Program-made: the position numbers and the translations under genes | Notes under the pieces: generated by a model | What the model saw: only the letters and a program-made list of their open reading frames with translations | Told to the model about the DNA's origin: nothing | The model's database searches: none | In this document: piece after piece, positions 36,986-47,280 of the stretch | How positions within the stretch are numbered: the stretch's first letter is position 1 | Layout of the letters: every line of letters begins with the position of its first letter | Origin: Saccharobesus litoralis | GTDB lineage: Bacteria > Pseudomonadota > Gammaproteobacteria > Enterobacterales > Alteromonadaceae | Direction of reading: 5' to 3' | Length of the DNA stretch: 64,000 bases | NCBI RefSeq assembly: GCF_003063625.1 | Contig: NZ_CP026604.1 | Location: forward strand, 4,628,065 to 4,692,064

Positions 36986-38353
36986 TTATGCTTGCTCCTT
37001 CTCCGCGTGCGCAGCTACGATGCCCGCGCTTTGCTCTTCAAGGATATGAGTGATTGATTTACCACGTGCCGCTACAATAGCGTGGATAAAGATTAATGGT
37101 AATGCAGCGATTAGACCTTGTGCCGTTGTTACCAACGCCATTGAGATGTTACCCGCCATAATCTTAGGATCACCAGTACCGAATAATGTGATTGATTGGA
37201 AAGTACCAATCATACCAACAACCGTACCTAGTAGACCTAATAACGGAGCAATTGCTGCTAGAATCTTAATTACGTTAATACCGCGCTCAATGCTTGGTGT
37301 TTCACGTAAAATAGCTTCGTCTAACTTAAGTTCTAAGTTTTCAACGTCAGCGTCTTTGTTGTCAGCATAAACTTTTAAGATACGGCCTAACGGGTTATTC
37401 GTGTTAGGAGTCGCAGTATTCTTAAGCTGACCTTTCATTTTCGCGCCAATTAAGAATAAGGTTAATAGTTTCCAAAGCGCGATTAATGCACCAAGTGCTA
37501 ATACACCTGTGATTACGTAGCCAGGAACACCACCTTGATGATAACGCTCTTCTAATGTTGCTTTTTGCTTGAAGATATTCAAGATAGCACCACGAGCTGG
37601 ATCAAGATAAACCGAACCGTAACCAGAGCTTTGACCTTGGTAAGCAGATGCATCAGCTAAAATGTGCGCTTCTGGCTGACGAGCTAGAGGCTGGATTTTA
37701 GGGTCTGCTGCATTTTCAGTGTTATAAACTAAGTACTCACCATTAGAAAGTAAGTTGAAAACACCAATACGCGTAATTGTTTCAGTGGTTTCTGAACCGT
37801 CTAATGCGACAACTGGAGCATCGTAAGTTACAACTTTACCAGACTCAGTCATTTCAGTTTGTAAAGCGAACCATAACTCTTCTAATTCAGAAACAGTCGG
37901 TAGTTCTTTTGCTTCAGCTAACTTAGAAAGAAGCTCTGTACGGTTAGCATACTTAGGTTGTGAACTTACGATTGAAGTAGAGATACGACCTAAAGCTTCA
38001 CCAGATGATTGACGAACAACACCAAACATCTCACCCAATGTGCCTTTAGCATCATCAAGTTCAACTTCTTTTTCAGTGATTTTTTTGTTGTTGTCGATAA
38101 ACGCTTGTTGTAAACGTTTTTGACGTGCTTCTTCTGCTTTGTATTCAGCTTTGGCTTTATTTAATAAAGCTTGCTTTTGATCACGTGCAGCTTTGAATTC
38201 AGCTTCACGCTTAGCATTGATTTTAACTTCTGATACGCGGTCTTTTTTAACTTGCTCTAAAAGCTTGTCTAACTCAGCGTTAGCACTCGCAGTAAAAGAA
38301 ACCGAAGTTAAAGCAAGCGCAGATACGGTTAATAGCGTTTTAAACTGTTTCAT
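36986..38353 (-). CDS. TtpC-type large MotA/TolQ/ExbB protein
   Basis: This is a 455-residue protein with a signal peptide, a long periplasmic coiled-coil (about 25-115, rich in Lys, Glu and Ala) and a C-terminal ExbB-like channel domain. The channel domain has ILAAIAPLLGLLGTVVGMIGTFQSI and ISMALVTTAQGLIAALPLI. This extended form is the extra component of TonB2 systems (TtpC) described in Vibrio. Its start overlaps the stop of the preceding gene by one base (TAATG), so translation is coupled. Confidence 0.92.
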   Translation of the reverse strand: MKQFKTLLTVSALALTSVSFTASANAELDKLLEQVKKDRVSEVKINAKREAEFKAARDQKQALLNKAKAEYKAEEARQKRLQQAFIDNNKKITEKEVELDDAKGTLGEMFGVVRQSSGEALGRISTSIVSSQPKYANRTELLSKLAEAKELPTVSELEELWFALQTEMTESGKVVTYDAPVVALDGSETTETITRIGVFNLLSNGEYLVYNTENAADPKIQPLARQPEAHILADASAYQGQSSGYGSVYLDPARGAILNIFKQKATLEERYHQGGVPGYVITGVLALGALIALWKLLTLFLIGAKMKGQLKNTATPNTNNPLGRILKVYADNKDADVENLELKLDEAILRETPSIERGINVIKILAAIAPLLGLLGTVVGMIGTFQSITLFGTGDPKIMAGNISMALVTTAQGLIAALPLIFIHAIVAARGKSITHILEEQSAGIVAAHAEKEQA

Positions 38354-39114
38354 TATTGTGCACTCTCCGCTGCAAATACTGGAACCTTAAGTAAATCAGG
38401 AGCAACCTGTTTACGCGCCATACGAATAACTTGACGGATAGGTTTGATGTATTCATCACCTAATTGAGTCCAAGCACGTGCATTGTTATCCCAAACCCAA
38501 ACTTGTTTAAAGTCTAAAGATTGTGCAACAAGAACAGTACGACCAATGTGGGCGATATCAACAGTTTTACCTTCAACGTCACCTTGGTAAGCCGCGATTA
38601 ATGTGCCGTAATCATTTTCGATTTGATAGGCTTCTAATACTTGGCGGTAACGTTCAGAAGTTGTGATGTTAGGATCAGTCATTAAACGACGAATACGCTC
38701 AATACGCGCTTTACGCTCGTCTATTTTCAATGGAACGTCTAACTCAACAAATTTTTCTAATGAATCAAGCATCTTATACATCAATGGAACAACACCTTGT
38801 TTTGTGTCTTCGATACCATCGATTTGCTTTTGTAATGACGCGATTTCAGCTTCTTGGTTCTTAGTGATTTTTTCGTAGTGGTCGTTGTAAACACGTAAGC
38901 TGTCAGTTTTATCAACTACACCACGGTACTCGGCTAATAACTCTAAAGATTGCTCGTAATAACGATCGACCTTCTGTTGTGATTTTGCTGCGGCTTTGTG
39001 AATCTTGTTTTCTTCTTTATGTAGATTCTCAAGCGCATCTGCTGCTACGGCTGTCGTAAAAGACAGCGATAAAGCGCAAGCGACCGCAGAAGCTAGTTTT
39101 TTACTCTTCATCAT
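38353..39114 (-). CDS. DUF3450 family periplasmic coiled-coil protein
   Basis: This is a 253-residue protein with a cleavable signal (SAVACALSLSFTTAVAA) and a long coiled-coil at about 25-110, followed by a globular part (FVELDVPLKIDERKARIERI, FKQVWVWDNNARAWTQLG). DUF3450 genes usually lead TonB2/TtpC operons, and here it is the first gene. I take the ATG that opens MMKSKK as the start; 22 upstream in-frame codons look non-coding. It probably works with TtpC in the periplasm. Confidence 0.88.
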   Translation of the reverse strand: MMKSKKLASAVACALSLSFTTAVAADALENLHKEENKIHKAAAKSQQKVDRYYEQSLELLAEYRGVVDKTDSLRVYNDHYEKITKNQEAEIASLQKQIDGIEDTKQGVVPLMYKMLDSLEKFVELDVPLKIDERKARIERIRRLMTDPNITTSERYRQVLEAYQIENDYGTLIAAYQGDVEGKTVDIAHIGRTVLVAQSLDFKQVWVWDNNARAWTQLGDEYIKPIRQVIRMARKQVAPDLLKVPVFAAESAQ

Positions 39115-39452
39115 CTTAGACACGATTCCCAATGTATTAATGATTTGATTTGTAGACCATGTAAACGGCTCGTAAAACACAGTCCGGAAACTTTCACAGT
39201 TTTATAACTAAAACTCTCCGAATGTTCTATGATTTGCCAGAGCATGTCAACCAAAACCCTTGTAGATCCGGCACATTGCTTGACTTTTAACCAATTACGA
39301 AGACTTTTTACAAATGTAAACAGCCTGCATTCGAATTCAACCTAAGGTTATGCTATCTCAGGCCAAGCTGCAAAGGATTATTTGAAGATTTTTTAACTAA
39401 AAAACTCAATAATAATAACGATTAATACAATTTATTGCGGCTTGATATACAA
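39115..39452. other. Upstream region of the TonB2-type operon
   Basis: The 338 bases hold no gene I can recognise. They must contain the promoter of the DUF3450 operon on the minus strand. A stretch at 39408-39426 (AATAATAATAACGATTAAT) has a loose resemblance to a Fur box but is too far from consensus and from the gene to call. Confidence 0.4.
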
Positions 39453-39486
39453 AAAAACGGCGACTTAACAAAGTCGCCGTTTTTTA
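39453..39486 (-). terminator. Terminator of argS
   Basis: AAAAACGGCGACTT (39453-39466) pairs with AAGTCGCCGTTTTT (39471-39484) around AACA. The 14-bp stem and T runs lie about 75 bases after the argS stop on the minus strand, and could also act on the plus strand. Confidence 0.85.
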
Positions 39487-39559
39487 TAACTAATCAGATG
39501 AAGGGAATAAGAATCGCAACAACCGATACAACCCTTAATTAAAAATTACAAACTTTCGT

Positions 39560-41299
39560 TTACATTTTATCCATGGTTTCGATACCCAATAACTCTAAAC
39601 CGGTTTTCAAGGTTTGTTGGGCGTTGTAGGCAATTACAAGGCGTGAATTTTTGGTTACTGAATCCACGTCATCTTTAAGAATTGGGCAAGCTTCGTAGAA
39701 GCTCATGAAGCCACTTGCGACTTCATAAAGGTATGCACATAACATATGTGGATAGGCTTCACGAGTCACTGTTTCTAACGTATCTTCAAACTGCGCAAGC
39801 TTAGTCAGAAGGGCTTTCTCCTGTTCCTCTATAACCTGTACATTATTCTCTAAATCACTTGCCTGAATACCAGCTTTATCGAAAATTGACTGCACTCGGG
39901 TATAGGCATACTGTAAATAAGGTGCGGTAGCGCCCTCAAAACTCAGCATGGTTTTCCAGTTAAATATGTAGTCACTTGTACGATTTTTCGACAAATCGGC
40001 AAATTTAACCGCGCCAATTCCCACTTTACGCGCAACTTCAGCTTGTTGCTCAGCGGTTAAATCGGTTTCTCGTTTTGATAATAATTCAGTCGCACGAGAC
40101 ACAGACTCTTCAAGTAATTCAGCCAATTTAACTGTACCGCCAGCACGAGTTTTAAATGGCTTGCCATCTTCGCCCATCATGGTGCCAAACGGATGGTGCT
40201 CTAAAGAAACCTTATCAGTTGCAAAGCCAGCTTTCTTACCAATAGTGAATACTTGCTGCATGTGCAACGATTGTCGCGCATCGATAAAGTACAGACAACG
40301 ATCTGCATCAAGTTCTTGTGAACGATATTGAATAGCCGCTAAATCAGTTGTCGCATACAAGTAACCACCGCCAGATTTCTGGACGATAACCGGCATTGGG
40401 TTACCTTCTTTGTCTGCCATTTCTTCAAGGAAGACAACTTGTGCGCCTTGGTCTTCAACTGCCAAGCCTTGGTCTTGCAAGCTAGCAATCACTTTAGGTA
40501 GCTGCTCGTTGTAGGCACTTTCCGGCTTAATATGTTCACGCTCTAACGTAACATTAAGCTTGTCGTAAACTTCTTCGCTGTGTTGAACTGATATTTCAAT
40601 AAATTGCTGCCAAAGTTCCGTACAACGCTCATCACCACCTTGTAGCTTAACCACGTAATCACGCGCTTTAGTGGCAAACGCTTCTTCATCGTCAAAACGT
40701 TTTTTCGCTTCACGATAGAAGGTTTCTAAATCGGCTAACGCGGTACCATCAATGCTACCACCCGCCATGGTGTCTTCTAGGTGGGCAATCAACATACCGA
40801 ATTGCGTGCCCCAATCACCCATATGATTTTGACGGATGACTTTATGGCCTTGGAATTCCAACGCACGAACAATAGCATCACCAATAATACTTGAACGTAG
40901 ATGGCCTACGTGCATTTCTTTAGCCAAATTAGGCGAAGAATAATCCACCACACAAGTTTGTACTTGTTCGGCTTTGGCAACACCTAAGCGCGGATCTTGG
41001 AAGCTAGCTTGTGCTTGCTGCACTAACCATTCTTTCGATAAGAAGATATTAATAAATCCCGGACCGGCTATTTCAGTTTTTTCCGCAATATCAGCTAAAT
41101 CAAGTTCAGCTAATACTTTAGTGGCTAGCTCACGAGGATTAGTTTTTAACGCTTTAGCCGCTCCTAAAACACCATTAGCTTGATAATCACCAAACTGAGG
41201 CTTATTACTTAAGGCAACATGAGGGCCATGTTCAGCCGGAATACCAGCAGCGACCATGGCTGCTTGGACACGTTCAGATAAATATTGCTTAATTTTCAT
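39560..41299 (-). CDS. argS: Arginyl-tRNA synthetase
   Basis: This is a 579-residue class I aminoacyl-tRNA synthetase charging tRNA-Arg. The N-terminal additional domain is followed by the HIGH-type motif HVGHLRSS (130-137), the [17 protein letters not shown] block and a C-terminal anticodon-binding DALR domain ending [10 protein letters not shown]. The KMSKS loop is replaced by [12 protein letters not shown], as is usual in ArgRS. It starts 14 bases after prfC and is probably in the same transcript. Confidence 0.97.
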   Translation of the reverse strand: MKIKQYLSERVQAAMVAAGIPAEHGPHVALSNKPQFGDYQANGVLGAAKALKTNPRELATKVLAELDLADIAEKTEIAGPGFINIFLSKEWLVQQAQASFQDPRLGVAKAEQVQTCVVDYSSPNLAKEMHVGHLRSSIIGDAIVRALEFQGHKVIRQNHMGDWGTQFGMLIAHLEDTMAGGSIDGTALADLETFYREAKKRFDDEEAFATKARDYVVKLQGGDERCTELWQQFIEISVQHSEEVYDKLNVTLEREHIKPESAYNEQLPKVIASLQDQGLAVEDQGAQVVFLEEMADKEGNPMPVIVQKSGGGYLYATTDLAAIQYRSQELDADRCLYFIDARQSLHMQQVFTIGKKAGFATDKVSLEHHPFGTMMGEDGKPFKTRAGGTVKLAELLEESVSRATELLSKRETDLTAEQQAEVARKVGIGAVKFADLSKNRTSDYIFNWKTMLSFEGATAPYLQYAYTRVQSIFDKAGIQASDLENNVQVIEEQEKALLTKLAQFEDTLETVTREAYPHMLCAYLYEVASGFMSFYEACPILKDDVDSVTKNSRLVIAYNAQQTLKTGLELLGIETMDKM

Positions 41300-41313
41300 T
41301 AGGTTTGCCTAAA

Positions 41314-42900
41314 TTAGTGTTCACGTGTTTTAAGGAATTTAATATCAGGATAGCGTTCTTCGGCCAAACTTAAGTTAACCATAGTCGGTGCGATATAAGT
41401 CAAGCTATCACTACCGTCCAAGGCTAAGTTACTTTCAGCTTTACGACGAAACTCTGCCAGTTTTCGCTCGTCGTCGCATTCACACCAGCGCGCAGTAGAT
41501 ACACTAATCGCTTCGTAAATGGCATCTACGTTATATTCAGCTTTTAAGCGATGCACAACCACATCAAACTGCAGCACACCAACCGCACCGACAATTAAGT
41601 CGTTATTGGTTAAAGGACGGAAAACTTGCACAGCTCCTTCTTCTGACAATTGAACGAGACCTTTTAACAATTGCTTTTGTTTAAGAGGATCTTTTAACCG
41701 AATACGGCGGAATAGTTCTGGTGCAAAGTTAGGAATACCGGTAAAGCTGACTTTTTCGCCAACCGTGAAACTATCACCGATACGGATCGAACCATGGTTA
41801 TGCAAACCAATAATATCACCCGGATAAGCTTCTTCTACCGCTTCCCTGTCACCCGCTAAAAAGGTTAAGGCGTCAGATATACGTACATCTTTACCAGTAC
41901 GCACTTGATGCATCTTCATGCCTTTTTCATATTTACCTGAACAAATACGCAAAAAGGCGATACGGTCACGGTGTTTAGGATCCATGTTCGCTTGGATCTT
42001 AAATACAAAACCAGAGAATTTATCTTCTTGCGGTGTGACTTGACGTTCATTCGTGGCACGTGGTTGTGGCTTAGGAGCCCAATCAACAAGGCCATCTAGC
42101 ATATGGTCAACACCAAAATTAGCGAGTGCCGTACCAAAAAATACTGGGGTTAATTCGCCCGCTAAGAACATTTCAAGATCAAACTCATGAGCAGCGCCCT
42201 GCACTAACTCCATCATTTCTCTTAGTTCTTCTGCATAATCACCAATCGCTTCATCAAGCTCTGGGTTATCTAAACCTTTAATGACACGATTATCGGCAAT
42301 GGTATGACCCATACCTTGTTGGAATAAAATCACTTCATCACGCAATAAGTGATAAACACCTTTAAATTCTTTGCCCATGCCGATAGGCCAAGTGATCGGT
42401 GCGCAAGCAATTTTAAGAACATCTTCAACTTCATCCATCAATTCGATTGGATCACGAATCTCACGGTCGAGTTTGTTCATAAAGGTGATGATCGGCGTAT
42501 CACGCAGGCGTGTAACTTCCATTAGTTTAATGGTTCTATCCTCTACACCTTTCGCAGAGTCGATAACCATCAAACAAGAGTCTACCGCAGTTAAGGTACG
42601 GTAAGTATCTTCCGAGAAGTCTTCGTGACCAGGGGTATCGAGTAAGTTAACTAACTCGTCACGATATGGAAACTGCATGACCGAGGTAGTAACCGAGATA
42701 CCACGCTCTTTTTCCATTTCCATCCAGTCAGATTTGGCGTGCTGGCCAGACTTTTTGCCTTTAACCGTACCGGCTTTTTGAATGGCTTGTCCGTAGAGTA
42801 GAACTTTTTCTGTAATGGTCGTTTTACCGGCATCCGGGTGCGAGATAATCGCAAAGGTACGACGCTTATTAACCTCTTGAATAAATGGCGATTCTGTCAT
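41314..42900 (-). CDS. prfC: Peptide chain release factor 3
   Basis: This is a 528-residue translational GTPase that recycles RF1/RF2 after termination. It shows the P-loop SHPDAGKTT near 20, the switch region [19 protein letters not shown] and the NKLD motif. Domain II and III follow with [25 protein letters not shown] and the RF3-specific C-terminus. The length matches the family. It is the first gene of the prfC-argS unit. Confidence 0.97.
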   Translation of the reverse strand: MTESPFIQEVNKRRTFAIISHPDAGKTTITEKVLLYGQAIQKAGTVKGKKSGQHAKSDWMEMEKERGISVTTSVMQFPYRDELVNLLDTPGHEDFSEDTYRTLTAVDSCLMVIDSAKGVEDRTIKLMEVTRLRDTPIITFMNKLDREIRDPIELMDEVEDVLKIACAPITWPIGMGKEFKGVYHLLRDEVILFQQGMGHTIADNRVIKGLDNPELDEAIGDYAEELREMMELVQGAAHEFDLEMFLAGELTPVFFGTALANFGVDHMLDGLVDWAPKPQPRATNERQVTPQEDKFSGFVFKIQANMDPKHRDRIAFLRICSGKYEKGMKMHQVRTGKDVRISDALTFLAGDREAVEEAYPGDIIGLHNHGSIRIGDSFTVGEKVSFTGIPNFAPELFRRIRLKDPLKQKQLLKGLVQLSEEGAVQVFRPLTNNDLIVGAVGVLQFDVVVHRLKAEYNVDAIYEAISVSTARWCECDDERKLAEFRRKAESNLALDGSDSLTYIAPTMVNLSLAEERYPDIKFLKTREH

Positions 42901-43217
42901 TAGGCAATTCTGCTGAAATCGGAAAGAAAAATGCTGATTTTTAAGAGCGGCGATTATACAGATTTTGTTGGTTTAAACCAAACGACTGACGGTATTTCCA
43001 TAAAGAAATGATCAGTATGCTATATTGCATGGCTAGAAAAAATAAACCTCGTCTTGCCGGACTTGCTCCGGCACCCATTGTCTTTAGCCTATGCATGGTG
43101 CATTAATGCAGTATGGCTGACTTAATCAAAGCCATTGGATAATTCAAAGACAAGACGTTCGCCACAATTTCACCACATTGACGAACGTTTATTATATGGA
43201 CTCTCAACGAATTAAAA
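42901..43217. other. Intergenic region with a REP-like hairpin
   Basis: The region has no gene I can support. It contains TGCCGGACTTGCTCCGGCA (43055-43073), a perfect 7-bp-stem hairpin within a CGTCTTGCC...CCCATTGTC context that is typical of REP-like intergenic repeats. The prfC promoter lies in the right-to-left direction near 42920-43020. Confidence 0.5.
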
Positions 43218-45803
43218 TCAATTCGAAAACTCGACGATTAATTTAGGCGCTTGCGCTGCATTACCATTATAGGAACGTGCAGTTCGCGCAACTAAAGGTT
43301 GAGACGGACTATGAATGGTTAGCACCATAGCATTACCCGCTTGCCAGTCTGGATGACTAATTACTTGTTGCAACATGGCCGATAAGTCTGGCGTTTGTTG
43401 GGCTTCACCATTGAGGTTACTGCCTGTCCAAGGCGCTGGTTGCCAAGCTACGCTTGTCGGGACTTTGCCTCGGCTACTGATGTTGAATTGCGAATAACCA
43501 AATCCTTCAGCGTCGCCTGAGTTTTGCGCTTCTATTAATAAATCAACATCATCATTTTCGGTTTTGGTGCTAGTAAATTGCACATACGCGCGAGTAATCG
43601 TTGCATTGGCTGGAATATTAACTGCAGCAAAACGTAAACCAACATGTTGATGGGCCGAAGGGCCATATTTACTTGAAACATATGTATCGTAACCAAGCTC
43701 TAAATCACTGCCGTTTCTAGCAATAGAACCACTCTCTCTTTGTTCAGCATCATCGTTACCCGCGCTAATCGCAACTTCAATTTGGTTTTGTACTAAATTG
43801 ATAACATGCGTTGTACTTTGGCTAGTTAACCCTAAATCGTCTTCAGCAATAGCGTAAATACTATACTGACCATAGCTATTTGGCTGCCATTGCATTTCAT
43901 ATGGCGCACTATTATCGACCCCGACTTCAACATTATTGACATAAAAAGTCACCGTTGAAACACTTCCATCACTATCCGCAGCGTTAGCAGTGATACCAAC
44001 ATTAGCCAAACCAATTTGATCTGATTGTTGCGCCGGAGAAGTTAAGCTAACAACAGGGGCTTGGTTTGCTGGTTGGCCTTGATCGTATTCAAGATAAATA
44101 TAAGGTGCTTTGCGCAAACTACCATCCGCAGAGTCCGCAACCCGCTTACCTGTACCAGAAATTAATAGCGTTACGGCGCTATCTTCATTCCAGCCTTGTT
44201 TGCTGACTAAACTGTTAACCAAACTTGATAGATCTGGAGTGGCGTTAACGGCTTGCGTAGCATCAACTTGTTGCCATGCGTCTGGCTGCCAAGCTACGTC
44301 AGCTAACGAGCGAGTTCGATTAGAAAGGTCAAAATCATTGTCGACAAAGGCTAAACTATCAATACTATCTTCAACTTGAATGCTTAACTGCGTATTTTCG
44401 TCATCGGTTTCATCAACACTGAATTGCACGTAAGCCTGCTGAATATTGGCATTAGCCGGAAGGTTTAACTCTGCAAAACGCAAACCGACTAATTGATCGC
44501 CCTTGCTACCATCGTTCACCAATTCTAAATCTGAGCTATGTAAATCGACAGCACCAGATTCTCTTTGTTCGGCGTCATCTTCATCATGCTGTAAAGGCCA
44601 AAATACGATAGATGGATAGTCAACATCGGCTTGACCATAGGCTCGCACACCATAGCCATAAACATCAATCAACTCGATCTTCAATTGGCTAATATCAAAA
44701 TCAAATGGTAAATCCGATACACGAATATCTAACGCATAACCCGGCTCGGTATTTAAACTACGGTTAATAAAAGGTTTGTGGTGATGATGATCATTATGAC
44801 TACTGGCCGGATAGCTCTGTGGCATCTGCGCCATTTTATCAACATAGCGCGCATAATTTGTTTGGCCACGGTTATATGGATAAGCAAATAACTCCAAGCC
44901 TTGTACGTAGTCATTATTGTCGCGTAAATCACCGGCATGTTCACTAACGGCTTCAAAGTCATAGGTACGTGAATAGTTTCCACCATCTAAGCTAATGGTA
45001 AGTGCGCGAATGGCTGTTTGTTGATACGGTAAAATCACCCGAAACATGGCCGAATCAATATCATGATCTAACTGGCTAATCTCAGCTGATTGCAAATGGG
45101 CATGTAAATGTGGTGTGGCAAGCGGGTCGAACGTGCGCATAGGGTTAACATTAACCCGAGTTTGACCATTATGACGCATAACACTGTAATGCAAATGTAC
45201 CGTACTGGTATGGCCTGTTTCACCCATTAGCCCTACTACATCGCCCTTATCAATATCTTGTCCAACTTGTAGGCCATTTTCTACTGACTCCAAATGGCGG
45301 TAAGCCATATAGATATTGCCCCAGTTATTGCCATTAAAGGTTTGGTCACACATCACTTCAACATAACGTCCTTCACCCGTAGATTCCATTTCTTGCAAAT
45401 TACCGTCGACAATTTTTGAGATCACACCATCACAACGACTCACTATGCTAGGCGGCGTAATTTCATCAAAGTTTTGGCCGCCATTCTGCACCACGGCAGT
45501 AAAGTCCATGCCTTTATGAAAATCAAAATACTCAACATTACTGCTGCTAACATATTTATATCTAGGCCCAAATATCGACGTAAAATAACGATGACTATAA
45601 CTTGGCGTGTAGCTATCTGGCGCTTGTTGCAATATATCCGCGGCTATTGGCGCCACAAAATCGTATTGATACGCAGGTTCTACATTTTGATAGTTGGCGT
45701 CAACAAAACTGCTGACATTAAGCTGGTGTCCTGGAGAAGCAACAACAGTGGTACTCACTAATCCCAATAAGGTACTGGTAACTATGCTTTTTACTGCTTG
45801 CAT
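43218..45803 (-). CDS. Large secreted M23 (LytM) family protein with Ig-like and repeat domains
   Basis: This is an 861-residue exported protein with a signal peptide (VTSTLLGLVSTTVVAS). The LytM/M23 metallopeptidase domain (about 60-235) carries the zinc ligands in FHKGMDF (HxGxD) and HLHYSVMR (HxH). A middle part of unknown type includes a His-rich stretch, HNDHHHHK. The C-terminus has two copies of a beta-sandwich-like repeat beginning DDAEQRESG (about 410-580 and 690-861), with a bacterial Ig-like domain between (PVVSLTSP ... SDGSVSTVTFYVNN). It may cut peptidoglycan or an extracellular peptide and bind a surface or polymer. The ATG (45803) is chosen over a TTG 39 bases upstream. Confidence 0.85.
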   Translation of the reverse strand: MQAVKSIVTSTLLGLVSTTVVASPGHQLNVSSFVDANYQNVEPAYQYDFVAPIAADILQQAPDSYTPSYSHRYFTSIFGPRYKYVSSSNVEYFDFHKGMDFTAVVQNGGQNFDEITPPSIVSRCDGVISKIVDGNLQEMESTGEGRYVEVMCDQTFNGNNWGNIYMAYRHLESVENGLQVGQDIDKGDVVGLMGETGHTSTVHLHYSVMRHNGQTRVNVNPMRTFDPLATPHLHAHLQSAEISQLDHDIDSAMFRVILPYQQTAIRALTISLDGGNYSRTYDFEAVSEHAGDLRDNNDYVQGLELFAYPYNRGQTNYARYVDKMAQMPQSYPASSHNDHHHHKPFINRSLNTEPGYALDIRVSDLPFDFDISQLKIELIDVYGYGVRAYGQADVDYPSIVFWPLQHDEDDAEQRESGAVDLHSSDLELVNDGSKGDQLVGLRFAELNLPANANIQQAYVQFSVDETDDENTQLSIQVEDSIDSLAFVDNDFDLSNRTRSLADVAWQPDAWQQVDATQAVNATPDLSSLVNSLVSKQGWNEDSAVTLLISGTGKRVADSADGSLRKAPYIYLEYDQGQPANQAPVVSLTSPAQQSDQIGLANVGITANAADSDGSVSTVTFYVNNVEVGVDNSAPYEMQWQPNSYGQYSIYAIAEDDLGLTSQSTTHVINLVQNQIEVAISAGNDDAEQRESGSIARNGSDLELGYDTYVSSKYGPSAHQHVGLRFAAVNIPANATITRAYVQFTSTKTENDDVDLLIEAQNSGDAEGFGYSQFNISSRGKVPTSVAWQPAPWTGSNLNGEAQQTPDLSAMLQQVISHPDWQAGNAMVLTIHSPSQPLVARTARSYNGNAAQAPKLIVEFSN

Positions 45804-45892
45804 AACGGCATTCTTTCCTGAATTTAAAGTAAAAGTTGTCAAGTAAACTTAAAATCCAACTGTCTATTTATGATGCTAATTTCAAAACCTAA

Positions 45893-45970
45893 TTCACTTT
45901 GAGCGAAGTCGAATTGAATCTGCTTATTAAATTAAACTCGCCCCTTCGACTGCTGCACGCTCAGGGTGAA
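45893..45970. repeat. REP-like palindrome (GCTCAGGGTGAA type)
   Basis: TTCACTTTGAGC (45893-45904) is complementary, with mismatches, to GCTCAGGGTGAA (45959-45970), and AGTCGAA (45907-45913) is complementary to TTCGACT (45945-45951). This 'CCTTCGAC...GCTCAGGGTGAA' palindrome is a common intergenic repeat in bacteria. No gene is apparent in 45804-46175. Confidence 0.6.
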
Positions 45971-46175
45971 GTATTCATCAGACTGTCAGTGTTTAAGAGA
46001 ACCGAGCGTTTGAATAAGGTAAATTCTAGTGATTGCCTACAAAAATTCTTGTGGGTAAACAGTAAAGTGCGACAGTGCGCACGCTTCGAAAGCACTCAGA
46101 AAAGAAAGTGTGGGACAGGTCGCAAAAACGCTTGGAGGTTAAGTGTGATAAGGGTCACAGAAATATCGAGCTATA

Positions 46176-46205
46176 AAAAACCCGCGATAACGCGGGTTTT
46201 TCAAA
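46176..46205 (-). terminator. Terminator of the Gld-like ABC operon
   Basis: AAAAACCCGCG (46176-46186) pairs with CGCGGGTTTTT (46191-46201) around ATAA. It lies 45 bases after the last gene of the operon on the minus strand and is usable on both strands. Confidence 0.85.
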
Positions 46206-46245
46206 AGATAATTCAAATTGTAAAACTAGCCTTAACTCTAGCCGT

Positions 46246-47259
46246 TTATTCACTCGTTTCAGCTAAAGGCTCTAGCATGTCTTCAATTGATTTATCTAAG
46301 CTATCAAAAGTATAGCTAGGCAAGGCATACTGCCATTTGCCATAGTTATCGTTGTATTGCTGAGCAATGACATTCGAGGCTTCATCAGTGCCACTCGCTA
46401 CCACAGACAGCCAGTTTTCGTCTGAATCAGCGTCGGTCGAATTAACCAATTTTAATTGGTAATCAACACCATTAAATAAGCTCACCTTTAGACTTTTGAC
46501 CGAATCATTTTGCCACAATTGGCTGTCAAGTAAGCGAGGGGCATCCATACGTAAACCACCAATAGAGCTTGATAATGAAGCTAACTCGCTGCTCGATTTA
46601 GCGGTGCGTTCACTAGGAACCGACTCTAAGTTAAAATCGGCTTGCTCTTTATCGGCTTTATTAAGCACAAAACCCTCTTCACCTGCTAATTCAAGGCGTT
46701 TGATATCGGCCATGGTAAAGTCATTAAACAGCTTTTTGTCTATCCAGTTAGCGGCAGAGCTTGGCGTATAAAGCTGCTTGTCGATTAACCATGTTTGGTC
46801 TTGATCAGCAAAGCGCACATAGCGGCCATTACCTTTAGCAAAGTTACCTAATAATAAATCAATCGATTTACCCTCAGATACCAAGTGCAATAACGTCGCT
46901 TCACTGTCGCTATCGTTGATCGCGGTTAAGCCTAAACGTGCATGTTTGCTCGCATTAGCGGTTTTCTTCTCCACTAATTTGCTATCTACCAACTCTTGCA
47001 CAAACTTGCTTAAGTCAGCAACATTAAGCGGATAGCCATCAAGGTTATTAACTTGCCATTTATCACCCTGCTTTTCGGCATCTAATACCAGTTGATCACC
47101 CGCTTTAATAAACTTCACTTGTTGCAACTGATTGACATCAAAGTCGCTAAGCAAGGTTTGTTGCTGGGCTGAACTATCCGGCTTGCCAGACTGACTCACA
47201 ACAGCGGCTACAACCGCAACTAGAACACCAACAAGTAATAAAACAATATTCTTATTCAT
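46246..47259 (-). CDS. DUF4340 domain protein
   Basis: This is a 337-residue protein with an N-terminal membrane anchor (IVLLLVGVLVAVVAAVV) and a periplasmic body of the DUF4340 type. LADSK-like and NLDGYPLNVADLSKFVQELVDSK stretches are visible, followed by DQTWLIDKQLYTPSSAANWIDK. It is the last of four co-directional genes and probably the accessory subunit of the ABC system. No biochemical function is known. It starts 21 bases after the GldG-like gene. Confidence 0.85.
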   Translation of the reverse strand: MNKNIVLLLVGVLVAVVAAVVSQSGKPDSSAQQQTLLSDFDVNQLQQVKFIKAGDQLVLDAEKQGDKWQVNNLDGYPLNVADLSKFVQELVDSKLVEKKTANASKHARLGLTAINDSDSEATLLHLVSEGKSIDLLLGNFAKGNGRYVRFADQDQTWLIDKQLYTPSSAANWIDKKLFNDFTMADIKRLELAGEEGFVLNKADKEQADFNLESVPSERTAKSSSELASLSSSIGGLRMDAPRLLDSQLWQNDSVKSLKVSLFNGVDYQLKLVNSTDADSDENWLSVVASGTDEASNVIAQQYNDNYGKWQYALPSYTFDSLDKSIEDMLEPLAETSE

Positions 47260-47280
47260 CGGTTTTCGCTCCTTGCTGAC

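Noticed and set aside
39408-39426. AATAATAATAACGATTAAT as a Fur box for the TonB2-type operon
   Set aside because: Only about 13 of 19 positions match the Fur consensus and it lies close to 300 bases from the first gene.
45899-46315. A plus-strand frame of 138 codons through the intergenic region and into the 3' end of the DUF4340 gene
   Set aside because: It crosses a REP-like palindrome and a strong terminator and overlaps a well-supported gene on the other strand; its composition is not protein-like.
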